This document shows positions 1 to 8,033 of a stretch of 64,000 bases of DNA, piece by piece. The stretch spans positions 3,462 through 67,461 of the forward strand of contig JBPOJB010000045.1 in the NCBI GenBank assembly GCA_052034005.1. Reading direction: 5' to 3'. How positions within the stretch are numbered: the stretch's first letter is position 1; each line of letters opens with the position of its first letter. The stretch is from JAAYDI01 sp052034005. GTDB lineage: Bacteria > Planctomycetota > Planctomycetia > Pirellulales > Pirellulaceae. The position numbers were made by a program, and so were the translations under genes. The notes beneath the pieces are model-generated. The model made no database searches and had not been told where the DNA came from. It saw only the letters and a list, made by a program, of their open reading frames with translations.

Positions 1-3000
1 GCAACACGTCGTGCAGTTGGTCGTAGCCCGACTGGCCGACCAGGTGGCGTTCACGCGGGCTGAAGTAGCGCAGGAAGAACAGGTTATCCTTCAGCACCAC
101 GGAGTCGGTGCTCGTATCCATGATGAGCAGGCTGACATTGTTGGGGTTGCCCAGGGTATCGCGATACGACTTGACGGCGAGGCTGTCGGTGAAGATGTTG
201 TGGTGGATCAGCGCCGGCTCGTCGGGTGCATTTCGCAGGATGAACGCGGCGATCATCGGCCGGGCGAACACGCTGTGTTCGATGACCAGGTTGGGGCAGT
301 TTTCGAAGTAGTGTCCTTCCAGCTTGTTGCCGTCCACCGTGTTGCTCAGCCGCAGCTGGTCGACATGCTTGGCGACGATCAGCCGGTCGCCGGTGGTCCG
401 GCCATCGGAGAGGACGCGCGAGATCTGGATATCCCGGCTTTCGCAGATGTTGAACTGTCCTCCCATCTGCGGTTCCCAGGCCCCGCTGTGCGAGACGCGT
501 GCGCCGTGGTTGGCGAAGAAGAAGTTGTCGAACCGCAGGTGGCTCTTCCGGCCGATCACGAAGGCGAAGTCGATCAGCGCGTCGGCGCCGTCCAGCAGCA
601 CGAGTTCACCAGGCCGGCCGCGGAACGCGATGGGCGCACCGGGGCTGCCGGTGGCGCGGATGCGCACGGTCTCGCGGTAGGTCCCGCCGGCGACGATCAC
701 GCTGTCGCCGACGTTGACCAGGTTGGCCGCCTGTTGGATGGTCCGCAGCGGCTGGTCCGGCGTCAGTCCGGAGTTGTCGTCGCGTCCCTGGGGCGCCACA
801 TAGTAGGTCTTCGCCGCGTCATCGGTCGCTTTGGTTGTAAACCGCAGCAGTTGGGAGTCCACGGTGACGGGGTCGGCCACGATCGCGACCTGGTCGGGGA
901 TGGCCAGCGCGTCGATTCGGAAATAGTAGGTGGTGCCGGGGTCCAGGCCGGTGAGGCTGAAGCTGCCGAACCGATTCACATTCACCGTGGTCTGGTTCTC
1001 GACGGATGGGGACCGACCCCAGGACACGGTGGTCACTGCCGGGTGGGAGGTGAACCACTCGATGTTCGCGGTGGTAGCGCTGACGCTGTGCAGCGTCGGT
1101 CCGTCGAGCAGGCGGAGGTTCTCGCGCGGTATGTCGCGTCGCGAGGCGCCCAGCGGGTTGCCGGTGATACCGCCGCCCGCAGCGCGCACGGGATCGGCCA
1201 GCGTGACGGAGTGGCCGGCCGGTGCGAAGTCCGCGGCGATCTCCCGGACGGCCAGATCGCGCGGCGCCTGCGGTTCGGCCCGCTCGCCGGTTCCTTCGCC
1301 GAGCTGCCAGGCGCGCTGGACATCTGCGTAGCCGTTGTAGCCGGAGTACCGGACGGCGTCCGGGGTGAACAGTTGGATCGCGGGCCCGGTGCGGTTGTCG
1401 TACAAGTTGCCGGCCAGATGCGCGCCTGTGGAGTCGGTCAGGCGGAGGGCGGCGGCGGCGAACCCGGTGAAGCTCGACTGCGTCACGCGCAGGCCATCCG
1501 TGTGCGCGGCCGTCAGCGAGGTGCCGGAGCCCAGGAAGACGCAGTTGGCGAAGCAGATGGCGTCGCTCTGTTGAACCACGACATCTTGCGTGAAGTGGAC
1601 GCGCTCGAATGTGACATGGCTGCTCGCCGCGACGCGGACCTTTCCAGCGATAACGGCCGGCTCGCGCCCGCGACCCCTGACGATGATCGGCGCCTGCCGG
1701 GTTCCGTGGAGTGCGACGGTGACATCCTCCCGGTACAGGCCCGGCGTCAGGTACAGCGTATCGCCCGCCGACATTCCGGCCAGCGCCCTGCGGAGCGTCC
1801 CGAACGCCCGGTCGACGGAGAGGCCGTCGGCATGGTCGCGGCCGGCCGGAGCGAGGTACCGAATGTTTTCCTGATACGCGAACGCGCCGCGGTCCGCGCG
1901 GCCCGGCGCGGCGCGCCGGAACCGGGAGCGGGCCTGCAACCGGAAATCGCCGTTGTCGGGGTCCGCGAACTCGCGGTCGAGGTCGAGATCCGGCTCCTCG
2001 CTCAGGACGACGCTGTCCAGCCCCTGCGCGGCGCCGGTTCCGGTGACGCACTGGCGGAGGTGGTTGGTGTTACCCGTCTTGCCGCACGCCACGGAATGGT
2101 CGAAGAAGTTGAAGTTCTCGCCCGCCTTGATCCAGAAATCGTACTCGAGGTTGCCCCAGGCCAGCGAGTTGTAGACGAAGCTGGCGTCCGCTTCCCGATG
2201 GTCCGTGACGCCGCCGCGCATGGAGATCCCGTTGGCCTGGTTGAGGAACGCCACGCAGTCCCGCACCTGATCGCGCCGCGCGTAGAGCAGGTCGATGCCG
2301 CCCGTATCGTATTCGAGCCCCACGCCGCCGTTGCCCCAGGCCCGGCAGCCGGTGATCAGGTTGTCGCCGGCCGTGGTGTCGTATTCGTTGGAGACGCCGA
2401 TGCCACGCCCATTCAGGTACGCCTGGCAGTTGCTGACGACACTGTGCTGGCCGTTCTTGATGAAGATCCCGTAGGTGGCCCAGAGCGTTTGCTGGCCGTA
2501 CGGCAAACCGACCGCGCTGTTGAATCCGGTCACGGTCAGCCCTTCGACGCGGACGCGCCGGGGCGTATCGAGGTAGAGGCCGTGCGTGCCGACGACAGTC
2601 AGCGTGTAGCAGTGCCGGTCGGCCGGCTGGGTATCCGAGCTGGAGACATACAGCTTTCCCGCCGCCCGATCCTGGTAGAAACGGCCCGGGGCGTACTCCA
2701 GCTCCGCGATGTTGGGGGCCCCGGGCAGCACGCGCAGCGTATCCAGCTCGTTGATCATCTGGATCTCGTGCTCGGCGGCGAAATCGCCCACGAAGACCCG
2801 CCGGTAATCGGGCACCGGCTGAAAGGTCGGCGCCGGGATATCGCCGCGCAAGAGGACGGTCCCCGGGATCTCGGCGCGGATCACCGTCTCCGCGTCCAGG
2901 CTACCCAGGTGGTCGACGACCACCGCCCCGAAGTACTCGCCGGGCCCCATGACGAGCGTCTGGCCGGGCTGAAGCGCGTTGACCGCGCGCTGCAAGCTGG

Positions 3001-3184
3001 CGAAGGCGGTCTCGCGCGTCGTGCCGTCTTGCGTGTCGTCGCCGTCGCGCGTGACGTAGACGGCGGCGCGCTCGGCGTCACGCGTGCCCGGTGTGGCACA
3101 GTGCGCCACGCCGCTTCCCCAGTGGCTTACCGCTGCGCTCAGGCAGACGATCAACCATACCGTGCGCACCAGGCGATGCTCCAT
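1..3184 (-). CDS. Large secreted right-handed beta-helix protein (3' end outside window)
   Basis: The gene reads leftward off the window edge, so at least 1061 residues are seen and the C-terminus is missing. A Sec-type signal peptide (MEHRLVRTVWLIVCLSAAV) opens it. Three modules begin with the same DUF1565/NosD-like header, of the form G-D-D-x-DG-T-x-AF-x-LQ-A-x-PG-x-G-Y, near residues 40, 440 and 792. Each header is followed by short repeats rich in N, G, D and V, typical of parallel beta-helices. A fibronectin III-like domain (about 690-785) separates the second and third modules. The start is ATG 3184, with GAGGAG about nine bases upstream. Families of this fold bind or cleave polysaccharides outside the cell, but I see no diagnostic lyase residues, so the activity is open. 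It diverges from the PHP gene across a 193-bp gap. Confidence 0.85.
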   Translation of the reverse strand, partial: MEHRLVRTVWLIVCLSAAVSHWGSGVAHCATPGTRDAERAAVYVTRDGDDTQDGTTRETAFASLQRAVNALQPGQTLVMGPGEYFGAVVVDHLGSLDAETVIRAEIPGTVLLRGDIPAPTFQPVPDYRRVFVGDFAAEHEIQMINELDTLRVLPGAPNIAELEYAPGRFYQDRAAGKLYVSSSDTQPADRHCYTLTVVGTHGLYLDTPRRVRVEGLTVTGFNSAVGLPYGQQTLWATYGIFIKNGQHSVVSNCQAYLNGRGIGVSNEYDTTAGDNLITGCRAWGNGGVGLEYDTGGIDLLYARRDQVRDCVAFLNQANGISMRGGVTDHREADASFVYNSLAWGNLEYDFWIKAGENFNFFDHSVACGKTGNTNHLRQCVTGTGAAQGLDSVVLSEEPDLDLDREFADPDNGDFRLQARSRFRRAAPGRADRGAFAYQENIRYLAPAGRDHADGLSVDRAFGTLRRALAGMSAGDTLYLTPGLYREDVTVALHGTRQAPIIVRGRGREPAVIAGKVRVAASSHVTFERVHFTQDVVVQQSDAICFANCVFLGSGTSLTAAHTDGLRVTQSSFTGFAAAALRLTDSTGAHLAGNLYDNRTGPAIQLFTPDAVRYSGYNGYADVQRAWQLGEGTGERAEPQAPRDLAVREIAADFAPAGHSVTLADPVRAAGGGITGNPLGASRRDIPRENLRLLDGPTLHSVSATTANIEWFTSHPAVTTVSWGRSPSVENQTTVNVNRFGSFSLTGLDPGTTYYFRIDALAIPDQVAIVADPVTVDSQLLRFTTKATDDAAKTYYVAPQGRDDNSGLTPDQPLRTIQQAANLVNVGDSVIVAGGTYRETVRIRATGSPGAPIAFRGRPGELVLLDGADALIDFAFVIGRKSHLRFDNFFFANHGARVSHSGAWEPQMGGQFNICESRDIQISRVLSDGRTTGDRLIVAKHVDQLRLSNTVDGNKLEGHYFENCPNLVIEHSVFARPMIAAFILRNAPDEPALIHHNIFTDSLAVKSYRDTLGNPNNVSLLIMDTSTDSVVLKDNLFFLRYFSPRERHLVGQSGYDQLHDVL

Positions 3185-3377
3185 GATCGGGTCTCCTCAG
3201 GGTACGCCGCGATCGTAACGCGCCGCGCGCGCGAGGGGAAGCAGGCCGGCGTGCGCTGCGGCCGGGTGACTCCGCTTGATTGCGATCACGGACTTATCGT
3301 TGTAGACTGGCGGAGACGTTTTCGACGCCCGTGGGCAACCGAACCCTCTGTGGTCACGAATCTGGGAGTGCCATCTC

Positions 3378-4736
3378 ATGTTCGCAAGATGTTCTCGCCG
3401 CGCGTTCCTCCAGACATGTGGAGCCGTTGCGGTCTCGGCATTGGTCGACAAAACGCCCGCCTCCTCGGCCCTGGTGCCGGACTCCGGGGCGGAGCGGCGC
3501 TGGTTCAAAGGCAACCTGCACATGCACAACCAATGGTCGGACGGCGACCCGCTGCCGGAATGGGCCATTGACTGGTACAAGACGCGCGGGTACCACTTCG
3601 TCTGCCCATCGGACCACAACATCTTCCAGTCGGAGGAGCTGCGTTTTGACGGGTTCGGCTTCAAGAACCCGCCGTCCGACCTGGCCGCCTTCCAGGGCGA
3701 GACGTCGCTGTGGAAGGTCATCTCGCCCGAGCGCGGTTGGCCGAAGCTGACGCAGAACCGCGTGGATGAGACGATCGACAAGTTCGGCAAGGACTCGGTC
3801 CGCACGCTCACGGTCGGCGGGCAGACCTATGTCCGCATGACGCCGTTTGTGGAATTGGAACGTCGGTTTGTCGAGCCGGGCCGGTTCCTCATGATCCCCG
3901 GTTACGAGCAAACGGGCGGCTGTGTCGACGACCGGCAGGTCCACATGAACTTCATCAACGTGCGCGAGGTGTTCCCCTACATTTCCGGGGAGGAGCCGCG
4001 CGCCATCCTGGAAAGGACCTGGGCCAAGGGCCGGGAGGTCTACGACGGATTGGATTATCTCTTCACGGCCAACCATCCGCTGTGGCGGTACTACGATTAT
4101 TCTCCCGCCGACCTGATCGCGCTGCCTCAGATCCGGTTGTTCGAGTTGACCAACAACGGCATCGACGAGTCCTACGACGCTCACCCGGAAGGTTGGATGC
4201 CCGAGAAGTTCTGGGACGTGGTCAATGCGTATCGGGCCGCGCACGACCAGCCGTTGCTGCTGGGCATGGGGTCGGACGATCGTCATGGTTACGGCGGGGA
4301 TGCCCCGGGGTGGAGCGTCGTGCGGGCCGCCAGCCTGTCGGTGACAGACCTGCTGGAGGCGATTCGCCAAGGGGATTTCTACGCCTCCAACGGCCTGGAT
4401 TTCCAGGACATCCAGTTTGACGGCCGGTGCCTCTCGGTGCAGATGCTCGTCCGCGAGGAAGGCCGGTACCGAATCGAATTCATCGGCACCAAGAAGGATT
4501 ACGACCCGTCCAGCCGAGTCATCGAGGTGGAGAAGGGGCCTCGCTGCCCGGCGCGCAAGATCGACCTGTATTCGGACACTATCGGCGTCGTCCTGGACAC
4601 GGTCGAGGGTACGGAGGGCTCTTATACGCTCCGGCCCGATGATCTGTACGTGCGAGCGCGGATCGTCAAGGTGACGGAGGATCGTAGAGGCGGCGCGCTG
4701 CCGCGCCCCGCGGCCTGGACGCAGCCGTATTGTTAG
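3378..4736 (+). CDS. Tat-exported PHP-domain metal-dependent hydrolase-like protein
   Basis: A 452-residue protein. The N-terminus has the twin-arginine pattern SRRAFLQTCG followed by a short hydrophobic stretch, so export in folded form through Tat is expected. The PHP signature is clear: LHMHNQWSDG (about residues 47-56), CPSDHN (about 75-80), NHPLW (about 233) and a late GSDDRHGYG motif. These His and Asp residues form the metal site in PHP phosphoesterases. The substrate is unknown. The ATG at 3378 has GGGAG about ten bases upstream. The next gene, a LamG/GH32-like protein, follows after 50 bp on the same strand, suggesting a two-gene transcription unit for an extracellular substrate. The stop codon lies in a 13-bp tandem duplication (4724-4749). 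Confidence 0.85.
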   Translation: MFARCSRRAFLQTCGAVAVSALVDKTPASSALVPDSGAERRWFKGNLHMHNQWSDGDPLPEWAIDWYKTRGYHFVCPSDHNIFQSEELRFDGFGFKNPPSDLAAFQGETSLWKVISPERGWPKLTQNRVDETIDKFGKDSVRTLTVGGQTYVRMTPFVELERRFVEPGRFLMIPGYEQTGGCVDDRQVHMNFINVREVFPYISGEEPRAILERTWAKGREVYDGLDYLFTANHPLWRYYDYSPADLIALPQIRLFELTNNGIDESYDAHPEGWMPEKFWDVVNAYRAAHDQPLLLGMGSDDRHGYGGDAPGWSVVRAASLSVTDLLEAIRQGDFYASNGLDFQDIQFDGRCLSVQMLVREEGRYRIEFIGTKKDYDPSSRVIEVEKGPRCPARKIDLYSDTIGVVLDTVEGTEGSYTLRPDDLYVRARIVKVTEDRRGGALPRPAAWTQPYC

Positions 4737-4786
4737 GCCGTATTGTTAGCTGGTTCACCTCGAGCAGGCGCGGGGAGCGGTAGGTG

Positions 4787-7732
4787 ATGCGTGGCGATCG
4801 GTTCAGCCTCTTTGTGTTATTGGCCGTGTTCGGGCCCCTTTCAGCGCGCGCGGCGGAGCTGCCGTCGGCGTTTCGCGACGCGGTCGCGTTCTGGCCGATG
4901 AAGGACGCCGACGGTTCGGGCGGCGCGGCCGGCCGCCTCTCGCTCGAGGGCGACGTGGCGATCGGCGTGCAGCTCGAGGGCGCCGATTTGGAGGCCTCCT
5001 TGGCGCGGGGCGGTGACGGTTACGTCGCGCGGTTCCGCGGCGGATACCTGATGACGGCCTCACCGGCGCCCATCCGCCTCGACGGCAAGAACGCCTCGAT
5101 CTGCCTGCGTCTGCGCGACACGTCGCGCGCGTGGAACGCGCCGTTGCTGGCCACCGCCGACCCCGGCGACCGGCTGGCCAACGTGATCTACGGGAACGGC
5201 GCCGAACTCATCTATCGCTGGCGCACGAGCCCGCCGTGGGAGCGTGTGGAGGGGATACGGCCGCCGGCGGAAGGCGCGGGGCGGCGGGGAACCTACGGTT
5301 TTAACGGCGAAATGAACGACGCCCACGACCTGCTCGAATACGAGGCGCGCCAATGGGTCTGCTCGGTGGTCCGCGTGCACGACGATGGACGCGTCGTGGT
5401 TGCCGACCAGCATGGTCGGGCGGAGGGCCGGATCGACATGGACCGGCAGGCGGTCAGCGGCGACGCGTTCTATGTCGGCTGCAAGACCGGCGTCACGGAG
5501 TTCCTGGACGGGGACATTGCGGAGTTGCTGGTCTACGATCGACCGCTGACTGATGAGGAAACGCAGCTGGTCATTGCCGGGCTGCTGGCGAAATGGCACG
5601 TGGCGGCGCCGCAGAGGCCCGTCGAGCCGACGGCGCCGGTCGACGGGCTGGTGCTGCGTTTGGATGCCACCCGGGCGCAAGCCGACGATCGGGGGCGCGT
5701 GTCGCTGTGGGAGGACAGTTCCGGTCGCGGCCACGACATGGGGCAGCCGGCGGCCGACCGGATGCCGACGCGGCTTGACGCGTCGTGCGGGCCTCTGCCG
5801 GCCGTTCATTTCGAGGGTGGTCAGTATCTCCAAGGTCCGGCCGTCCTGGCTGCCGGGGACGACAGCTTCACGTTGGTCGCGCTGTGGCGTCGCGAGCACT
5901 TGGTCGGTTCGCAGGTCATTGGCGAGCAGAATACGCCGGGGCGGCGGCCGGGGCAGCGTGCGGCCTTGTTGGCCCAAGGCGAAGGGACGACTCGGGACAG
6001 CGGCTGGATGCGGAACGCCAACTTCGCCGCCGGCGTGCTGCCCATCAGCGCACCGGTCGACTGGTTGGGGCGGGACGAGTGGCACGACGTCGTGGTCCGG
6101 TTCGCCGATACGGTGGTGGAACTCCATGTCGACGGGGTGCTGATCGATGAAGAATGGCCGCACGGCGCGCTCTACCGGTTCTGCAGCCCATTCCTGATCG
6201 GCGCGGGCTACACGGCCGACGGCGCGCTGGACGCCGGTTTCTCGGGCGAGATCGACCATATCGCATTCTGGGATCGCGCGCTGACGCGCGAGGAGATCGT
6301 CGCCTTGTCCGGCGGCGCAGCGCACGTGGCGCGCCGCGATGCCCGGATCCTCGGCCCGCCGCAACAGAGCATTCAGTACTGGAAGCCGAGGGGCAAGGCC
6401 TATGCGGGTGATTGCATGGTGACCTGTCACGACGACGAGTTCCACATCTTCTACCTGTACGATCGGCTGCATCACCAGGCCAAGTGGGGGCTGGGCGCGC
6501 ATCAATACGGCCATTTCTCGTCACGCGATCTCGTGCACTGGACCCACCATCCTCTGGCCGTGCCGATCGACCGGCAATGGGAGTGCGCCATGGGGACGGG
6601 GAACGTGATCTACAACGAGAAGGACGGCCGGTGGTATGCGTTCTATACCGATTGCGGCAGCCGCATCCAGTTCTTCGACAAGCCCCAGCGCGGCGCATGG
6701 CTCTTTCGGTCGGTGAGCGACGACGGCGTGCACTTCCACAAGGATTTCCGGCCCGTGCAGCCCGGGTTCGACAGCGACATCTTCTACGTGCCCGAGACGG
6801 GCCAGTTCCACCTGATCGCCGAAGGCGGGCGCACGCACTTCCAATCGGCGGACCTGGAGGATTGGCGCGCCGTGGCCGACAGCGAGTTCCGGAAGACTGC
6901 CGAGCGCGACGACCTGAGTGCCATCTGCCCCGACACGCTCGCATGGAACGGCTGGCACTACTTCACCACCGGTTCGAGCCGGATCTACAAGTCGCGGAAC
7001 CCGCTGGGGCCCTGGGAGGAAATCCCGCCGCACATCTTCGACGGCCTGTTCTACTCCAAGATGCACGCGTTCAAGGACGGGCGGGCGCTGGCCGCCGGCT
7101 GGGTCGGTTACCCGGGCTGGGGAGGCAACATCGTGGTGCGTGAGCTGGTGCAGTCTCCCGATGGCGAGCTGGGCATGAAGTTCGTTCCGGAACTGATCCC
7201 GGCCTGCGGCGAGCCGATCCCGGTTGCCGTGGCGCAGGCGCGCGGCGAGGTAACCGCCGCCCTGGACGCCTTGCGGGTTCGAGGCAGGACGTCCCTCGCC
7301 TACGCGGTCATCGACGAACTGCCGTACGATGTGCGGATCCGCCTCCGCGCGTGTCCGTCGGAGGGTGTCGAGGCGTTTGGGCTCTGCGTGCGGGGCGACG
7401 GCGACTACGCCGGCGGCAATGAACTGTCCTTCCGGCCCGCGACAGGACAGGTCCAGTTCGGACATCCCCGCGCCGGCGGATTGGATGATATCCAGCCGGT
7501 CGCGCTCGTCCGGGACGGTGATACCGGAGCTGCGCCCGCCGTCGCGGGCCTGGACCAGCCGTTCTGGATCGACATCATCTTGAAGGACCGGATCCTGGAC
7601 GTGTGCATTGACAATCGTCGCACGCTCATCGCGCGGCGGAGCGACCTGGGCGGCAAACGGCTGTTCTTTTTCGCCCAGGGCGGCGAGGTTGTCTTCGAAC
7701 AGATCGAGGTGCGCCCGCTGCTGGCGGAATGA
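4787..7732 (+). CDS. Secreted LamG plus GH32-like five-bladed propeller protein
   Basis: About 981 residues. A signal peptide (FSLFVLLAVFGPLSARA) is followed by two concanavalin/LamG-type beta-sandwich domains (about residues 30-265 and 285-505), the second ending in the typical DHIAFWDRALTREEI pattern. A clan GH-J-like propeller follows (about 525-800), with FHIFYLYD, the SSRDLVHWTHHP block and the FYVPETGQFHLI blade. The C-terminal beta-sandwich (about 810-982) resembles GH32C. The family normally hydrolyses fructans or related glycosides. Here the usual ECPD acid/base motif reads ICPD (residues near 710), so catalysis may be altered. ATG 4787 is preferred over GTG 4784 because GGGGAG lies about nine bases before it. 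Confidence 0.75.
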   Translation: MRGDRFSLFVLLAVFGPLSARAAELPSAFRDAVAFWPMKDADGSGGAAGRLSLEGDVAIGVQLEGADLEASLARGGDGYVARFRGGYLMTASPAPIRLDGKNASICLRLRDTSRAWNAPLLATADPGDRLANVIYGNGAELIYRWRTSPPWERVEGIRPPAEGAGRRGTYGFNGEMNDAHDLLEYEARQWVCSVVRVHDDGRVVVADQHGRAEGRIDMDRQAVSGDAFYVGCKTGVTEFLDGDIAELLVYDRPLTDEETQLVIAGLLAKWHVAAPQRPVEPTAPVDGLVLRLDATRAQADDRGRVSLWEDSSGRGHDMGQPAADRMPTRLDASCGPLPAVHFEGGQYLQGPAVLAAGDDSFTLVALWRREHLVGSQVIGEQNTPGRRPGQRAALLAQGEGTTRDSGWMRNANFAAGVLPISAPVDWLGRDEWHDVVVRFADTVVELHVDGVLIDEEWPHGALYRFCSPFLIGAGYTADGALDAGFSGEIDHIAFWDRALTREEIVALSGGAAHVARRDARILGPPQQSIQYWKPRGKAYAGDCMVTCHDDEFHIFYLYDRLHHQAKWGLGAHQYGHFSSRDLVHWTHHPLAVPIDRQWECAMGTGNVIYNEKDGRWYAFYTDCGSRIQFFDKPQRGAWLFRSVSDDGVHFHKDFRPVQPGFDSDIFYVPETGQFHLIAEGGRTHFQSADLEDWRAVADSEFRKTAERDDLSAICPDTLAWNGWHYFTTGSSRIYKSRNPLGPWEEIPPHIFDGLFYSKMHAFKDGRALAAGWVGYPGWGGNIVVRELVQSPDGELGMKFVPELIPACGEPIPVAVAQARGEVTAALDALRVRGRTSLAYAVIDELPYDVRIRLRACPSEGVEAFGLCVRGDGDYAGGNELSFRPATGQVQFGHPRAGGLDDIQPVALVRDGDTGAAPAVAGLDQPFWIDIILKDRILDVCIDNRRTLIARRSDLGGKRLFFFAQGGEVVFEQIEVRPLLAE

Positions 7733-7734
7733 TG

Positions 7735-8033
7735 CGCGCCCGCCGGGCTTTCTGCTGCTGGAGCCCCGCCGGCCGGATCGCCTGGGCGATCGCCGCGACC
7801 CGTGCGCGCCGCACGGCTTCCCACGTCGGGAACCGCGCCACGAGCCGGTCAAACGCCGCGCCGCTGTTGGTATCCGTGGTGTTCTGCGAGAGCAACGCGG
7901 CGATCAGCTCGTCCAAGACGGGGCCGGACTGACGCGGCTCGACACGGCCGTGCATGCGTCGCAGCCGGCGGCACAGTTCCGGAATGGTCCAGGGGGTCAC
8001 GTGCATCAGTCTGCCACCGCGAAGTCTACCCAT
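7735..8033 (-). pseudogene. Truncated endonuclease III-like (HhH-GPD) N-terminal fragment
   Basis: The first ~97 codons read as the N-terminal helical part of an endonuclease III family protein: VLDELIAALLSQNTTDTNSG, then AFDRLVARFPTWEAV and IRPAGLQQQKAR. In intact relatives this is followed by the helix-hairpin-helix, the catalytic Lys/Asp and a C-terminal 4Fe-4S cluster. Here homology stops at the point where the oppositely oriented GH32-like gene ends (7732), and the frame then runs antisense through that gene as low-complexity Arg/Pro-rich sequence. All catalytic parts are missing, so the gene is dead. Its ATG overlaps the stop of the P-type ATPase gene by eight bases, which suggests it was once cotranscribed with it. 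Confidence 0.75.

Noticed and set aside
11..3571. A 1186-codon open frame on the plus strand.
   Set aside because: It is the exact antisense of the beta-helix gene frame in GC-rich DNA, has no domain, no ribosome-binding site, and is rich in Arg, Gly, Asp and Val as expected for a shadow frame. Its end also overlaps the PHP gene.
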